A DNA stretch of 64,000 nucleotides from Sthenelais limicola. Lineage: Eukaryota; Annelida; Polychaeta; Phyllodocida; Sigalionidae. The first letter of the stretch is position 1, and every line of letters starts with the position of its first letter. This document shows, in pieces, positions 1 to 23,500 of this stretch. The notes under the pieces were generated by a model, which saw nothing but the letters and a program-made list of their open reading frames with translations, was not told where the DNA came from and made no database searches. Where the stretch lies: positions 126,408,941-126,472,940 of the forward strand of contig OW804096.1 of assembly GCA_942159475.1 (NCBI GenBank), given 5' to 3'. Both the position numbers and the translations under genes were made by a program.

Positions 1-3000
1 GAAAAATAGATCCACAAAGATTAATAAGTAACTTGCAATTTATGAATAATCATGTTTCATATATCAAACATTATGTCTAAGGAAATATCAACCCATAAAA
101 TGATATCACAGATTAAATTGATTACGGGAGACCAAGTCGCGAACCACAAGTACCAGATTAGACAAATTAGAGATAATCTAAAATGGGAGCTTTCTATGAT
201 AAATAAAGTATCGAATATATCCTTAGAAGCTCTTAGACAGCCCCCTGGCTGGGTTATGATGTCATGATGCTGACGAACGTAGCGAAGTATTCCCAAAATG
301 CTATTCGGGCTTCTTCTTTTTTTTTAGCAATTGGTTCCAAATTTATTTTCATTTTTATTCAGGCTTGAGGAAATTCAAGTTACAAGGTAACAATTATAGG
401 GGAATTGTTAAAACTTTTGGATTTGTTGAGCTAGGGAATTCCCCTGTTTTCAAGACGTCATGAATTAAACAATCGGGGATTTGCATGTGCTTCAAAAGTG
501 TAAAGCCTTTAACCCTTGCATCGCAACCTGTATCGCACGGTAAACACCCCAATCTTAAAGTGTTATAGGTAGTCTCCTTCCACTCCTCCTCCCTCTTCCT
601 CCGCCACCTCTCCCCTCCTCTGCCCCCTCCTCCCTCCTGTCGATGTAGGTGTCTAGGGAGCGGGGACACCTAATGATAATTACTCTAAGATAATTAAATA
701 GCTATTAGGAGATTAAGGTTTAATAGCTGGCTATGTCCAATGTTGGTAGAGTTGTGTAGATATCTTAGATGAGCTAGTCAAGATGTAAGAATAACTCAAG
801 TAGAGAGGGATCTTGGAGATGTGCTGAATAGCTGGTCTTTTATTCAATGTTGTAGAGTATCAAGGTGTAGGTAAATAAGGCCTTTATAGAGCATAGGTTC
901 CCCAGATTGCACATATTCTAGAAAAACCTTTGCCTAGTATGCAGTATAACTGCTGACATGTTTCAGGCTTATTGGAGTACATGATGAAATAATTCCTTAT
1001 AGAACCTTAATTACACTTATTTCTGCAATCTCTAGGTACCTTGGAGTGTGTTTGGAGCAATGGCTCCTACCTGTTTCACAATATAAATCATTGCTTCAGC
1101 TTAGAACATCGCGTCAGCATAAATCATTGCACCAGACTATTCAATACAATTGTACACATCCACTGATACATTTCAGAGTAATACATTAATACATACATGT
1201 TTAAATATTAGGGTAATAAAACATTAATAACCCTGTAATTAGTTAGACATTAAAAATCAATTAGGGTAATGAGACATGTTAAATCCAGAGTGGATATTAA
1301 CATCAGTACAGAAGTCAGACTCGGTGAAAAGTGGTCGGAATGTTTTCGTTCATATCACAACTTCTCCCTATGTCATAAAAACATTTTTGAATAGCTAAAG
1401 AAAGTGACTCTCATTTATGAAAGTCCCATATTCATACCTTTCTTATTTCATATGTTAAAGGTATACAAGACAGTTCGATGAAAAAAGACTCCCAGTCCAA
1501 TTGCCATAAAACTTTCAGGGATTGTTCCTTACTAGAGAAGAAACAAATAAGTGGGGAAAAAAGACATGTTACCCCGTTAGTTTTTTTGGTAGAGTCACTT
1601 GAAAAAAACGGTGGTTTACTATGGGAACTTATGAGAAAATGTGTTTCTTTTTCACGTTTTATGGAATAATAAAAAAAAATGTCCAGTCCAAATCAATTTA
1701 GGTTTGCTACACTTTTATTTAAGGTCGTATCCAACAAATTAACAAAAGAGATCTCTAAAATTGACCATGTAGTCCACTTTTTGTGGCTGGTCTGGCTGAT
1801 GCCATTCATTTCACATTAATATTTGTCATTGCACAGCCTTTTAACTTAGGCTATATACATGGAGTGTCATCATCAGCCAAAGGGGTTTTTGCATCAGTAT
1901 AGTTGTGATTATACTTCCCACAGTGAAAAATGTTAATTTGTCATGGCAATTAACCAGACCCTGTGAGAAAATGATGGAAATACATATTGATTCAGACAAT
2001 AGACACTAGTGGGGCCACCGCTAAAAGATTTATATATGGGAATGACCTGGCTATTATAGTTCAACTAGGAGCCACATAGGGCCGTTTTTTTGGACGCACC
2101 TGTATACCTTTTAGCAATAGACTATTATGGAGTTTATACATATAACCCAAATGTGCGGAATTTTAGTAATACTTTTCCTAATTTACCTAACCATATTCCT
2201 GATTAACCTTTTTCTCGGTGAACTAGCATCTTATTTCTGGAAAATTGGCCCAGCTCGGCGGCCAATCCGGAATGTGCCTACTTGACCCTGACGAAATAAG
2301 AAATATGTTAGCCCCATCTTTTCCGGACCTGCCAGACTACCTCCCCCCACCCCCGCCCCTCCACACCCACCTATACTCACTTTTGTAAGTCTGGGAAGTT
2401 AGTTTTAGGATTTCCGATTTGGTCTCTAATTCTTGGCTAAACCGGGAAAGAAATCCCCAATTCACATGTAATTACTATTCCTCAGTCATTTTCCGGGTTA
2501 GCCTACTAATTCTCCCGGTTTGGGGTTAATTCATAACATGTATAAATGACACTCCATAGACTATCCCACTTAAGAGAATATCAGACATTCATCCAATATT
2601 TGCATGCGTTGCCAGCCAAAATTATTATATAAATCTTATTCAATAGGAATAATCATAAACACGTAAATACGTATGTGTATGGATCACTATTAACTAACAC
2701 ATATCAACGGAATATGCCGAAACCCAATATCTAAGAGCTTGGTATACCAGTTCCATAATAGATACAATTAACAGTCCCCCGACCATGAAATATAAGTCCT
2801 TTGAGTATCAAGTAAATGGCAATATGGTAGATTAATTCAAATTCAAACCCAATATGAAGCTTCATTCTCTATCGCGAGGTTTTATATAAACATTCGAATG
2901 GCACCTGCAACATATCTATATAATATATGCCATAACGGTCTTTTTACATAACCAATAATTATTCTAGGTTTTATGACACCCGACAAGGTCATGTAAAGGC

Positions 3001-3211
3001 TGTGGGCATGTTATGTGCACGTGTGGTCTTCCAGATACCATCTATAGAACGATTGTTCCAATTATGTATTAGCGATAGACATTATTCTGCTTTGCCCCAG
3101 ACAAAATAGACAAGAGCATCCTAAGGATACCGCTTGTGAGAATGATGACATGTGGCCCATGACATAACATTTGTTATGACAATCTGGTTCTATGACCTAT
3201 TATCATTACCT
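1..3211. other. Spacer upstream of the amylase gene
   Basis: I see no coding exon here; the short open frames have no splice context or recognisable protein. Visible structure is a pyrimidine-rich strand-asymmetric tract at about 572-638, a C-rich stretch near 2340-2370, and a minus-strand retroposon-like 3' end at about 313-365 (minus-strand AATAAA-type hexamers beside an A-run). An E-box CACCTG lies near 2902, about 340 bases before the amylase promoter. That E-box is of the type bound by bHLH factors, but its role here is only a guess. Confidence 0.4.
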
Positions 3212-3247
3212 TATATATCATATCATTTTAAGGCAAAATGCTCAGTA
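3212..3247 (+). promoter_or_regulatory. Core promoter of alpha-amylase: TATA box plus initiator
   Basis: A TATATAT run at 3212-3218 is followed by TCAGTA at 3242-3247. The expected start A at 3244 is 32 bases after the first T of the TATA box, which is the normal TATA-to-start distance. The start codon at 3284 would then have a short leader of about 40 bases. TATA plus a TCAGT-type initiator is typical of strongly regulated, tissue-specific invertebrate genes and suits a digestive enzyme. The assignment rests on motif spacing only. Confidence 0.55.
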
Positions 3248-3283
3248 TCTTACCACAGCTTCTTACGGCTGGTGCCAAATAGT

Positions 3284-14653
<11,370 letters not shown>

Positions 14654-14714
14654 ACTGGATATTTAAACTTCGTATTCAATCTTCCCATCGGGTGAGAAGG
14701 GTATTCCACAATTC

Positions 14715-14720
14715 AATAAA
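14715..14720 (+). terminator. Poly(A) signal of alpha-amylase
   Basis: A canonical AATAAA lies 62 bases after the amylase stop codon and about 60 bases before the transposon that begins at 14781. It implies a short 3' UTR. No other AATAAA comes first downstream of the stop. Confidence 0.7.
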
Positions 14721-14804
14721 GACCCATGGAGGGGGATTCGTCATGTTAGGCTTTTTCATTTTTTAAAAGTGTATGTCTTAAGGGTGGTCTCCACTGGCTG
14801 CGGT

Positions 14805-14933
14805 AAGCCTTGTGATGGTGCTGTGATGGTGAGAAGTGGTGAGGTCCTGCCTACATGGCCAGTGAATCATGTAGGCAGGACCTCATCATTCCTCTACACC
14901 TACAGAACCAGCACAACACCATCGCAAGGCTTA
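14805..14933. repeat. Subterminal palindrome of the TIR transposon
   Basis: A core of two perfect 18-base arms (14840-14857 and 14868-14885, starting TGAGGTCCTGCC) surrounds a 10-base loop. Outside the core, weaker pairing continues to AAGCCTTG near 14805 and CAAGGCTT near 14932. The structure could form a roughly 130-base cruciform. It sits directly inside the left terminal repeat. Confidence 0.85.
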
Positions 14934-16048
14934 AAGGGGGACACTGGACTGACTATATCCTCTGTTCAGACATTGAGGAAAACTAAGATATTATGTTATG
15001 CACACTATAATGAATAATCCAATAATGTGTGTGGCTGTAAGGCAGCATTTAATAGAGAAGACTCTGTCTGTTACTGGGCCAGTGTCTTACCAGTGTGCTA
15101 TGCATAAATGACAAGAAGGAGGTCTAGTAAACTTCCGTTTCAATGGAAGTGAATGCACTCAGACAGTATATATTGTAATCTAAGCTAAATATTTATAGTC
15201 CCTGACTTCTACCTGTTTTAGAAATGCAAACCTATAAAGCATAATTATGGATGTATCACAACAAATACTGGCAGCAGAAAGACATCAGGGAGCTCTTTCA
15301 TTCAATTTCAACAGTAAAAACACAGCTAAATATTTATGTATTTACTTTTGAGAATTGAGGTCAAGTGTCAAGTGGATCAGTAAACCGTGACCAGTGTAAG
15401 GTAGTATTTCTATAGTGGTGTGTGCTAAGCTAGGGACTAAAACCTTAATTGCCTTAATTCATTTTATAAGGTTCCTTTTGTACCCCGGATGTCTGCACAT
15501 TGATACATTATTAAATTGTGAATTGAATAAATGTGTAATTGTGTGAGTCCTACCAGGGATAGCTTATTAAATATTAACAATGAAACCTGCTACAGTAAAT
15601 TGAATATATTCCTTTGTTCTAGAATCCAATGAGAGAAATAGTAAATGTTCATTTCAACATTATGAATATTTGGAATTTAGAGAATACAAATCAATGTTGC
15701 AAATTATATCGAACACATCCTGGTGGTGAGAAGGCAAGAAATCTCCAAATAGATATCTCAAAATCCTATTTTTGCAACTTGTGACTCATTTCACTGTAGC
15801 ACATCACTTATGTATTGGTGAAGACCAATATAGAACAGTGGTAGGAAGTGTAAGGTGGTGCATATTGTGAATAATTCGAGGTAATGGCAAATGGGTATTG
15901 GGACTGGATTGGCCAATAATAAACAAACAATCAAAGTTGAGAATACTGGTCACTGATGAGGCAGTAATCGTTGTAGGGTGGTAGGGGGTGGGTGGATTTG
16001 GTCACATCAATTATAAACAAACAATTGAAGTTGGAGGATAAGCATGCT

Positions 16049-16096
16049 AGAGGACTCGACTCTGTTCTCTGTTAAGAGAACAGACTCTCGTCCTCT
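16049..16096. repeat. Imperfect foldback inside the transposon
   Basis: Two 22-base arms (16049-16070 and 16075-16096) pair around the 4-base loop GTTA. The inner 10 bases pair perfectly (CTGTTCTCT/AGAGAACAG) and there are several mismatches in the middle of the arms. Confidence 0.7.
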
Positions 16097-16904
16097 ATCC
16101 TACACTTAATTCTCTCCTTTTACTCAAAATTTGCACTATACTTATGCAGGTATGGAATGATGGTCTTTTATTCTTAGAAAAATACAGAGAAAATACCTAT
16201 TGCACAATTTTATTTTTTTTCACGTTTTGGAAAATATTTTTGTTCAAAAGACATCAGACACGGGTCTCACAAATTCAGGTGGTTTTCGTGGCGCACTGAT
16301 GTTGAGATCTTTTACAATTTGCAGTGCGGAGAGAATGTTAATATATATATTATGATACACAAAACAATTCATTATAGTAAGATAGATACCGTTTTTGACA
16401 TGTGTAGTTAATCTGTTACTACTGATGATAAACTTGGCGAGATTTGATGGTGTTGGATTTTATGAGATGAGATGGGGTGAACTTATGAACAAAGAACAAA
16501 GAAAACATGTTCATATCCAAGGATTAAGAAAAAAATGGTTACTACAGCAATGTGCCTAACTTGGGGTGCAGCCCTATAGCTAAGTTGACCTTGAAGTAAA
16601 GTAGCCACTTTGACTGTTTACTACAGATTCACTAGACCATGACCACACCTAGCTCAGCTCAGGAAGTGGCACAGCCCTAGTTAGTGTCATACAGCTACTG
16701 ATATGGAGGCACCCAGTCTAAGGGTTTGGGAGAGCGGGAAAGAAATTACTTGATTGATTCTGACAATATCATTGCCCAGAAACCATTATTATAATGTGAG
16801 TTCCCAATTATAAGTCATAATTGAACTGTATGTCCTGCAAGTGTTCCAGCCCAGTGTTTTACTTTAACGCAGAGCTTACCGCAGCCAGTGGAGACCACCC
16901 TTTA

Positions 16905-19900
16905 TCCTACAGTAATTTTACCATAATCCAATAACAGTGGTTACATTTATATACAGATACGGATACCCAACCAAGAAAAATAGTAAAAATAAATCAATAA
17001 CTCCGAGGCAAATCTTTTATATTTGATGTTTATTTATATCTAGCTGCTACTCTGATAACTTTCTTATGATGTGTCCGTTGTACCTTATCTCATATCGCAT
17101 AAAAACGGGCAGAGAACAGAAAAATCCCAATTTTCCTGTACAATTATATGTTCTTTATACCAAAGGCAACATTGGGGAGTGTTCAGCAGGTCTATTCTAC
17201 TTGTCGCTCGCTTATTTTTATTATTTACATACACTTCAAACATATAATTACAGTATCGAAGTTTACAATTTGTCAGCAATCATTTTCTTGATAATAGCAA
17301 ACTTTATGAGGAGGTGGCCATTAGAATTTTATGCAGACAACACATGATTATCCGAGGCCATTTAATAACATACATCACCTAACGGTAATCATACCCACGG
17401 TTCTCCATACCACAAGATCTTCACAACAATTGTGTGCGTTGAAATTGATCCATTTCACCAAGAAGTTCCAATTTCGTTCTTCGCATCTTCATAATTTAAT
17501 ATACATCCTTCCCAACTTTCATCACAAAACGACAGTTGATAGACTAGACAAAACAACAGAACTTTTCATTATAAGAATGCAGGATGTTGACGTCCTTCCT
17601 AACACCATGCTCAGTTGTTTTCATAAAACGATCTTGCCGTAAGTTGACAAGAGAAATTAATGTTTGATTTTTGTTCAGTTTTATTATGGATACGGTAAGG
17701 AAAACCTTCTGACATACTCCCCTTAATTTTAAGAAATCTTCTTAACCCGGAATCCATCCCGTGGAACGAACTGGGTATATAACTGTGAAGTTTCTTGATT
17801 AAATGTAAATGTACATAAATTATACCAGACCATACTTGATGTCGAATATAAGATAACATATCTACAAAAGCATAGAAAGCAAATAAATATTGTAGTAAGC
17901 ATTTGCAGGCATACATCCCATGGCCTCTGAACATTACTTTCAAGTATGCATAGATACTTAGTCCATACAAAATGTAATATAGCCAATACTGTCAAAATAA
18001 TCCCATCTTCATTGCATGAATTCAGATCTTTTGTTGGTGTCAACTGTTGTGAGGCCATATCAAAAAAAGCTATTCTCGACTCTAAACCAGCAAAGATTAA
18101 CAATCCAAGATTAAAACTGACTACATGAATCGTTTTCTCTATTGATAAAGTCGGAATTCGGAAGAAACTAAACAATATATAAGCATTTGGAAGAAATAAC
18201 TTTCGTTATTGAACTGCAGCTTTTTAACTTATTTTTCCAAACAATAAAAATCATGAAGGACTTTTATTAACTATTGCTTTTAAATGTTCAAAGGACAACT
18301 TCGATCGACAGGTAGGCTCTTTCTGTGTGTAAGAAATTATCCTGTCCCATAGCACCAAATTCTTGGCATCCATTACTAACATTCCAGGGGCCTATAGGAT
18401 CTAAAGTAGTTGTGTCCACTCCCTTAAATAGTTTCCTTTATCTGTTTCTTAACTTAGTACATTACCTTTGAAGAAAGGTTAACTAAAAGAATGTTCTTAC
18501 GTACGAGGTTGGGGTCAAACCACGTTAACCCACACCATATCTATTGGGGAATCAATAATCCTAGATACGTGAAACGATGACGCATGAAAATAAGAATAAG
18601 TAAGAATTCATTTAGATTTGAGCTAATTCATGGAATGAAATAAATTGATTATTACCTTGAAGAGGCCTGGACTATTCCACAACTTATTCTTGACCGAATG
18701 AGCAAGCCAGATAAGCTAATCATAGAAATATACATTTTGCATATTTTGTTATTATAACAACGTGAATATTTGTACTAGGCCGCTTTGTTTTTATACAGAT
18801 ATAATAATGGTTACATGTATTTGAGGACCCCATAAAAGAAACCTGAAGATATCAGAAAAATATGAAACATTTGTAAATCTGTAACAAACGTTTCGGAAAT
18901 ATTCAGTCACAAAATCTGTCATGTTATTTTACAGTAAGATCATAGTCAAGCGGATGCTCACCCAATGAATTGCTGTAATGATAGAAGAGGACCAAAAACA
19001 ACCAATAATCCTCTAAAAGGTATTCTTAATAATATGTTAGTAAAACCTTGAATCAGAATTTTAATCCCCAATGATTTCTTGAATCCTTCAAGGTGAGAAA
19101 ACTCAATATAAATTACACGATTTCAACCAAAGTTCAACAGTTTAATAAACAATATAAATAAATATTTTTGTACCATAAGTGTAGCTATACCTTCCTAAGA
19201 TTCAGTTTTGCTCCACTATGACAAAATCCTACAGAATAAAATCTGTGTCAAATTATTTTATTTGAGTTTTTTAATACTAGACGTACCCCATAGCTTGAAC
19301 CACATTCATAACGAAGGACAACCTTGGGCACAGCAGAGGGATGCATTGAGCACAGCATCCTGTTTAACATAATAACCTTATCAGAATTTGGCTGCATTCA
19401 TATCACCTTTAACAACCTCAAAAACTATCACACTGGTTTTGACAGGAAACTACATAATGATATTATGATTATGGAATAGTTTGTCAACTCTTTAGCTTGT
19501 TTTCACTTCACCCATCTCTTAACATAGAACCACGAATTATTTTCGATACTTTACCGGCTACAATACTATTCTAGCGTAATTCTTATTTACACAGGTATGT
19601 ATTATATGTAGTTCAATTATACATAATATATCAGGACTGACCCACCGTGCTGGGAAGGAGTGTGCTTGCCAAAAAGATGAAAAAGATACACAGCCATAAG
19701 TACTTTCTATTAAGACGTGCATTATTTGCACCACCATAAAAAGGAGGTATTACAAATTCTTTAGCTTTATGAATATAACTGCATAAAAGTTCTAGATGAA
19801 CAAAATTACCAGCGTCTTCCAAAATAGCCTTGAAGATAATAAAGCAAACGCTCAAACGCCTTGATAACAAGTTTGTAAGCGCTGAGTCACAACAGTGGAT

Positions 19901-20586
19901 CACTCTGAGCGTTTTCCAGACACTCATTTTGAGAAGGTATAGAACTTGTACGAACTTCAGCTTTTTTTGAGGAGCAAAACGAGTACAGACGCAGGTTTTT
20001 TGACTTGATACTTCAAACAAGTAATACACACAGATCTAGGTATTCCAAATATGCTGGGTGAAAGTCTTTTGTTTCTCTGAGATCTGCCGTATTTCACACA
20101 GACAACCACATCATATATATTATATATGGTCATACCATTAGTCTTAAATATATGCTCTTTTATAAGCTCGCTTCCATGGTTACACCAGGATAAATGCAGT
20201 GAAAACCAGATGATACACCATAGTTATTATTGTCCTTTGTACAAGTATTATTTTTATAAACAGGAGCAACTTTCACTTTGTTTTATCAAACAATACGATA
20301 AATGACTACAGCTAGTTCGTGATAGGAAATGCACAAGTATCATACAAAAATTGTTTCCTATGTTCTGATGTCCCCTTCAACAAGGTTTGTCATTGGTAAT
20401 AAGTCTGTCCCTCAGCCCATTTACACACACTCGTAGTTGAAGTGAATTTACTGTGAGTAACTTCAGGGCTAAGAGGGTCTTTGATTGTAGAAAGAGGGAG
20501 AACCGCTGATTTCTGTAACCACTGATTTAATATGACAAACTCTCTCCATCAATTCCATGTCTTTCACAAATGTCCCTTCACGGTTG
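16905..20586. other. Spacer between the transposon and the 3' end of RABL6
   Basis: This holds no gene that I can support. The longest frames are at 17729-18175 (-) and 19631-20029 (-). Part of the right end should be RABL6 3' UTR, but no clear minus-strand AATAAA was found close to the stop codon. Confidence 0.4.
17729..18175 (-). CDS. Weak open frame, possible multi-pass membrane protein exon
   Basis: I do not recognise this frame. About 148 codons are open and include three hydrophobic stretches (around VVSFNLGLLIFAGL, GIILTVLAILHFVW and LQMLTTIFICFLCF). It has no ATG at its start. An overlapping hydrophobic frame (17611-17970) and the AT-rich composition make a chance ORF quite likely. 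It could be a terminal exon of an unknown gene on the minus strand. Confidence 0.15.
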   Translation of the reverse strand: MFSFFRIPTLSIEKTIHVVSFNLGLLIFAGLESRIAFFDMASQQLTPTKDLNSCNEDGIILTVLAILHFVWTKYLCILESNVQRPWDVCLQMLTTIFICFLCFCRYVILYSTSSMVWYNLCTFTFNQETSQLYTQFVPRDGFRVKKIS

Positions 20587-23500
20587 TCATAGCGATTCGT
20601 AATCTCCACCAGATGGCTTTATTTGTTCATTTCCGCCTCCAAGAAAAGCTTCAAGTTCATCCATTTCCTTCTTAGCGGACTCAGAGTTGGAGCTCTTCTT
20701 CTTGTTCTTCTTCTTCTTTTTCTCTTTACCTTCTGCAGGGTCCTCTTCCCTATTTTTGTCTTTGTCCGAATGTTTCTTGTGCTTGCTCCTCTTACTAGAT
20801 TTCTCTCCATCCTGAAAAATGAAATCGTGACGTAGATATACCACACAATTGGTACGATGGATATAATGTTTCAGGGGGAATTCTTTACATGTTTTGAATA
20901 TGAATATAAAACAGATATAAAAATAAACAGTGTGATGATAGATAGTAATATATTTCCTAATCGAAGAAACATTTAACAAAGATCACTAAACTGGAGAGAA
21001 AATAGATATAACGCGAAAAAATTTGCTAAATTTTCCAATAATATCAAAATAAAAGATAAAGGGCATCAATCACCATCAAGACATTTTGACTCCTGGAAAT
21101 GCCACAATTGCAAAAGTGAGATCAATAAAAATTTCATTAAAAAAGACAATACCTTCTCCTTATCCCGATCTTTTTCCTTGCTCCTATGTTTTTTCTTTTT
21201 CTTACTAGAGGCAGAACTATCAAGGTCAGTGTCTGTATCAGGTCGCCCCGAACTTAATGTGAGGTCGCTTCCCATCGGAGACAATCGGGTGCCTATCAAT
21301 CAGCCAAAATAAATTTGATATTATTAAGAAGCACACTGGACAATTACCAAAATTATATTAGAACAAAGGATGATAATGGATGGTAAGTCCCATGGTAAGA
21401 TTCTGATGTACATCTATATTATTTTATCATTTAGAATGATGTAACTAGGGTAATGGCTAATTGTTATATTCTATTCAATGATGATGGACCAGTAATTGTG
21501 ATGGGATAATTACTATACTTATTATACTTTATACCAATTCGATACATCAATGACACTCTATATCTTTCTATCCTAATAATCAGCTAAACCAGCCATATAA
21601 ATAAAACAAATCATCAAACATCGATCACAATATACAGATCTAGTCACAGTGTTTATCAAAATTGTGATTAATCAAATCAGTTACAAAACTACAAGCGCAC
21701 AAATGAAGAATACGACACAACAAGGAAAATGATGCAATATTAAAGTCAAGCAGGGAATTTTGAATACAGTATCAGGACCAAGCTCGTGCTATACTTTAGT
21801 CCAGTTTGAATGCATATATAATATATGCTGGGCACAAATCAAACCAAGGGAGGAGCCATAATTAAATCAAATGCACTAAAACCAAACACTCACGTGCTTT
21901 ACCAGTGGAGCTGTTTATACCTGTCTCAAGAATGCTTAAATCCTCGAACTCCAGGCCAAGCGTGGAAGTTTTGTGATCACCAGATCCCTGACTGCCATCG
22001 TTGTCCTGAAAATGTAAGGAAAGTGTTAAGTACAACTAAATAATACGCTACAGAAGTAAGTCTTGGGAGAAGCCCTAAGTAAAAATATTTTCTTAATACA
22101 GAGATCCATTCCCACTATTTCATTGCTGCGACCAAGAGGTTAGTTATACCACACCTGTAACTTATTTATTGCTCTTTTCCTTAGTATTTTCCCAACTATT
22201 ATCCATAGGAATCGTAAATATTATTTCATAACAACACAAAGAATGTGCAAGACAGAATGAAGCGATATGTCTACGCCAAGAGATGATAAACGTCACCTAA
22301 TGTATCTAAAAAAAATGTATCCCATTTTAAGTTGATAAGTAGAGGTAAAAAGAACTCCATTTTCATATAATTATAATAAACTGCAACTGGGTGTTCAAAT
22401 AAAGTAGATGAATGAAACAGATCAAGGAATGAATAAATGGGATTTATTTAAAACGCACCTGCGTAGTGTCAGTGGCGAGACCGCTGTCAGTAGGACGACT
22501 GCTTGCCGCGGACTGATCTTCAATATCACTCAGGTCCTCGTCTGCTAAAATGGTGACAGGGTTACCATTATCTATGTCACTATCTTCACCTACATCTTGG
22601 TATTCAGAATTCACAACCACCCTATCTTTCCCTGTCGTAGTGTTGGAGCTATCTATATCTACATCACTATCCTCGCTATCATTGGTCACAGATAAAGGAG
22701 TAGAGTTCAATGAGTTGATTTTTTGAGGTGATTTGCTGGCAATAGAGTTCAGTGTTGGAGGGCTGGGGACATTCACAGGGGACGTGCTCTTTAAGCGCTT
22801 GATCTGTTGTTGTTGTAGTTGTTGTTGTAGTTGTTGTTGTTGTTGCTGTTGTGGCTTGGGGGATGGAGTGACAGATGGAATAGCTGGCTCTATATCGGAG
22901 TCATCGTCTATATCGTCATAATGAGTTATCACAAGGCGACCACCACCTCCTCCACCTCCTCCATCGTCGTCATCAGAGGAGAGGTCATCGGCGTCTCCAG
23001 TTACCATAGCAACGACTGGGGCTTTGATATCAACCTCGTCTTCAGAGTCAAGATCGTCTTGGAAGCCGGCCACCAGGGGATTGCCTCCTTCTCCCTCACT
23101 GTACAGTATATTTGAAAGGGGAATTGAAAAGGAGTTGAAATGAAGTTCATTATATAAAACCGCTTATATAAACAGACTAAAGTCAATTCGCTTCATACAA
23201 AAAAAGAATATAATTACAAACACAATGACATGATTTCTCTAACTATGCAGAGCACTACATTTGATGATATTTGGGTTTTGAATTCAATTTTAATATCGAA
23301 TAACACATATCGAATATAAACCGAATTTCCACATCCTTAAAAGCATAATTTACAAGTCCCAAAAATACATCCTAGGGGTCCTGCGTGGTGGAAACTAGCC
23401 ATAGAGATCATAAATAAATCCTAAGCTTCACCTGTCGCTGGTCTCGTCCTGCATCTTCTTTGCCGGCGAACCGAATCCTTTTGTGTATTTCGTATCTTCC

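Larger units (their letters stand above)
14778..16904. mobile_element. Non-autonomous DNA transposon, 2.1 kb, 28-bp TIRs, TTA target duplication (Harbinger-like)
   Basis: The element proper is 14781-16901 (2121 bases). Its ends are exact inverted repeats of 28 bases starting AGGGTGGTCTCCACTGG (14781-14808 and 16874-16901). TTA flanks both sides (14778-14780 and 16902-16904). A 3-bp TTA/TAA duplication is the hallmark of PIF/Harbinger elements, so I place it there. The interior has no transposase-like frame, so it would need enzyme from elsewhere. It contains a long subterminal palindrome (14805-14933) and a second imperfect foldback at 16049-16096. Perfect termini and an intact target duplication suggest a fairly recent insertion. 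Confidence 0.85.

Noticed and set aside
394..669. Arg/Gly/Glu-rich minus-strand frame
   Set aside because: Translation of a low-complexity pyrimidine tract; no gene signals.
19631..20029. 132-codon minus-strand frame downstream of RABL6
   Set aside because: Lies where the RABL6 3' UTR is expected and has no recognisable features.
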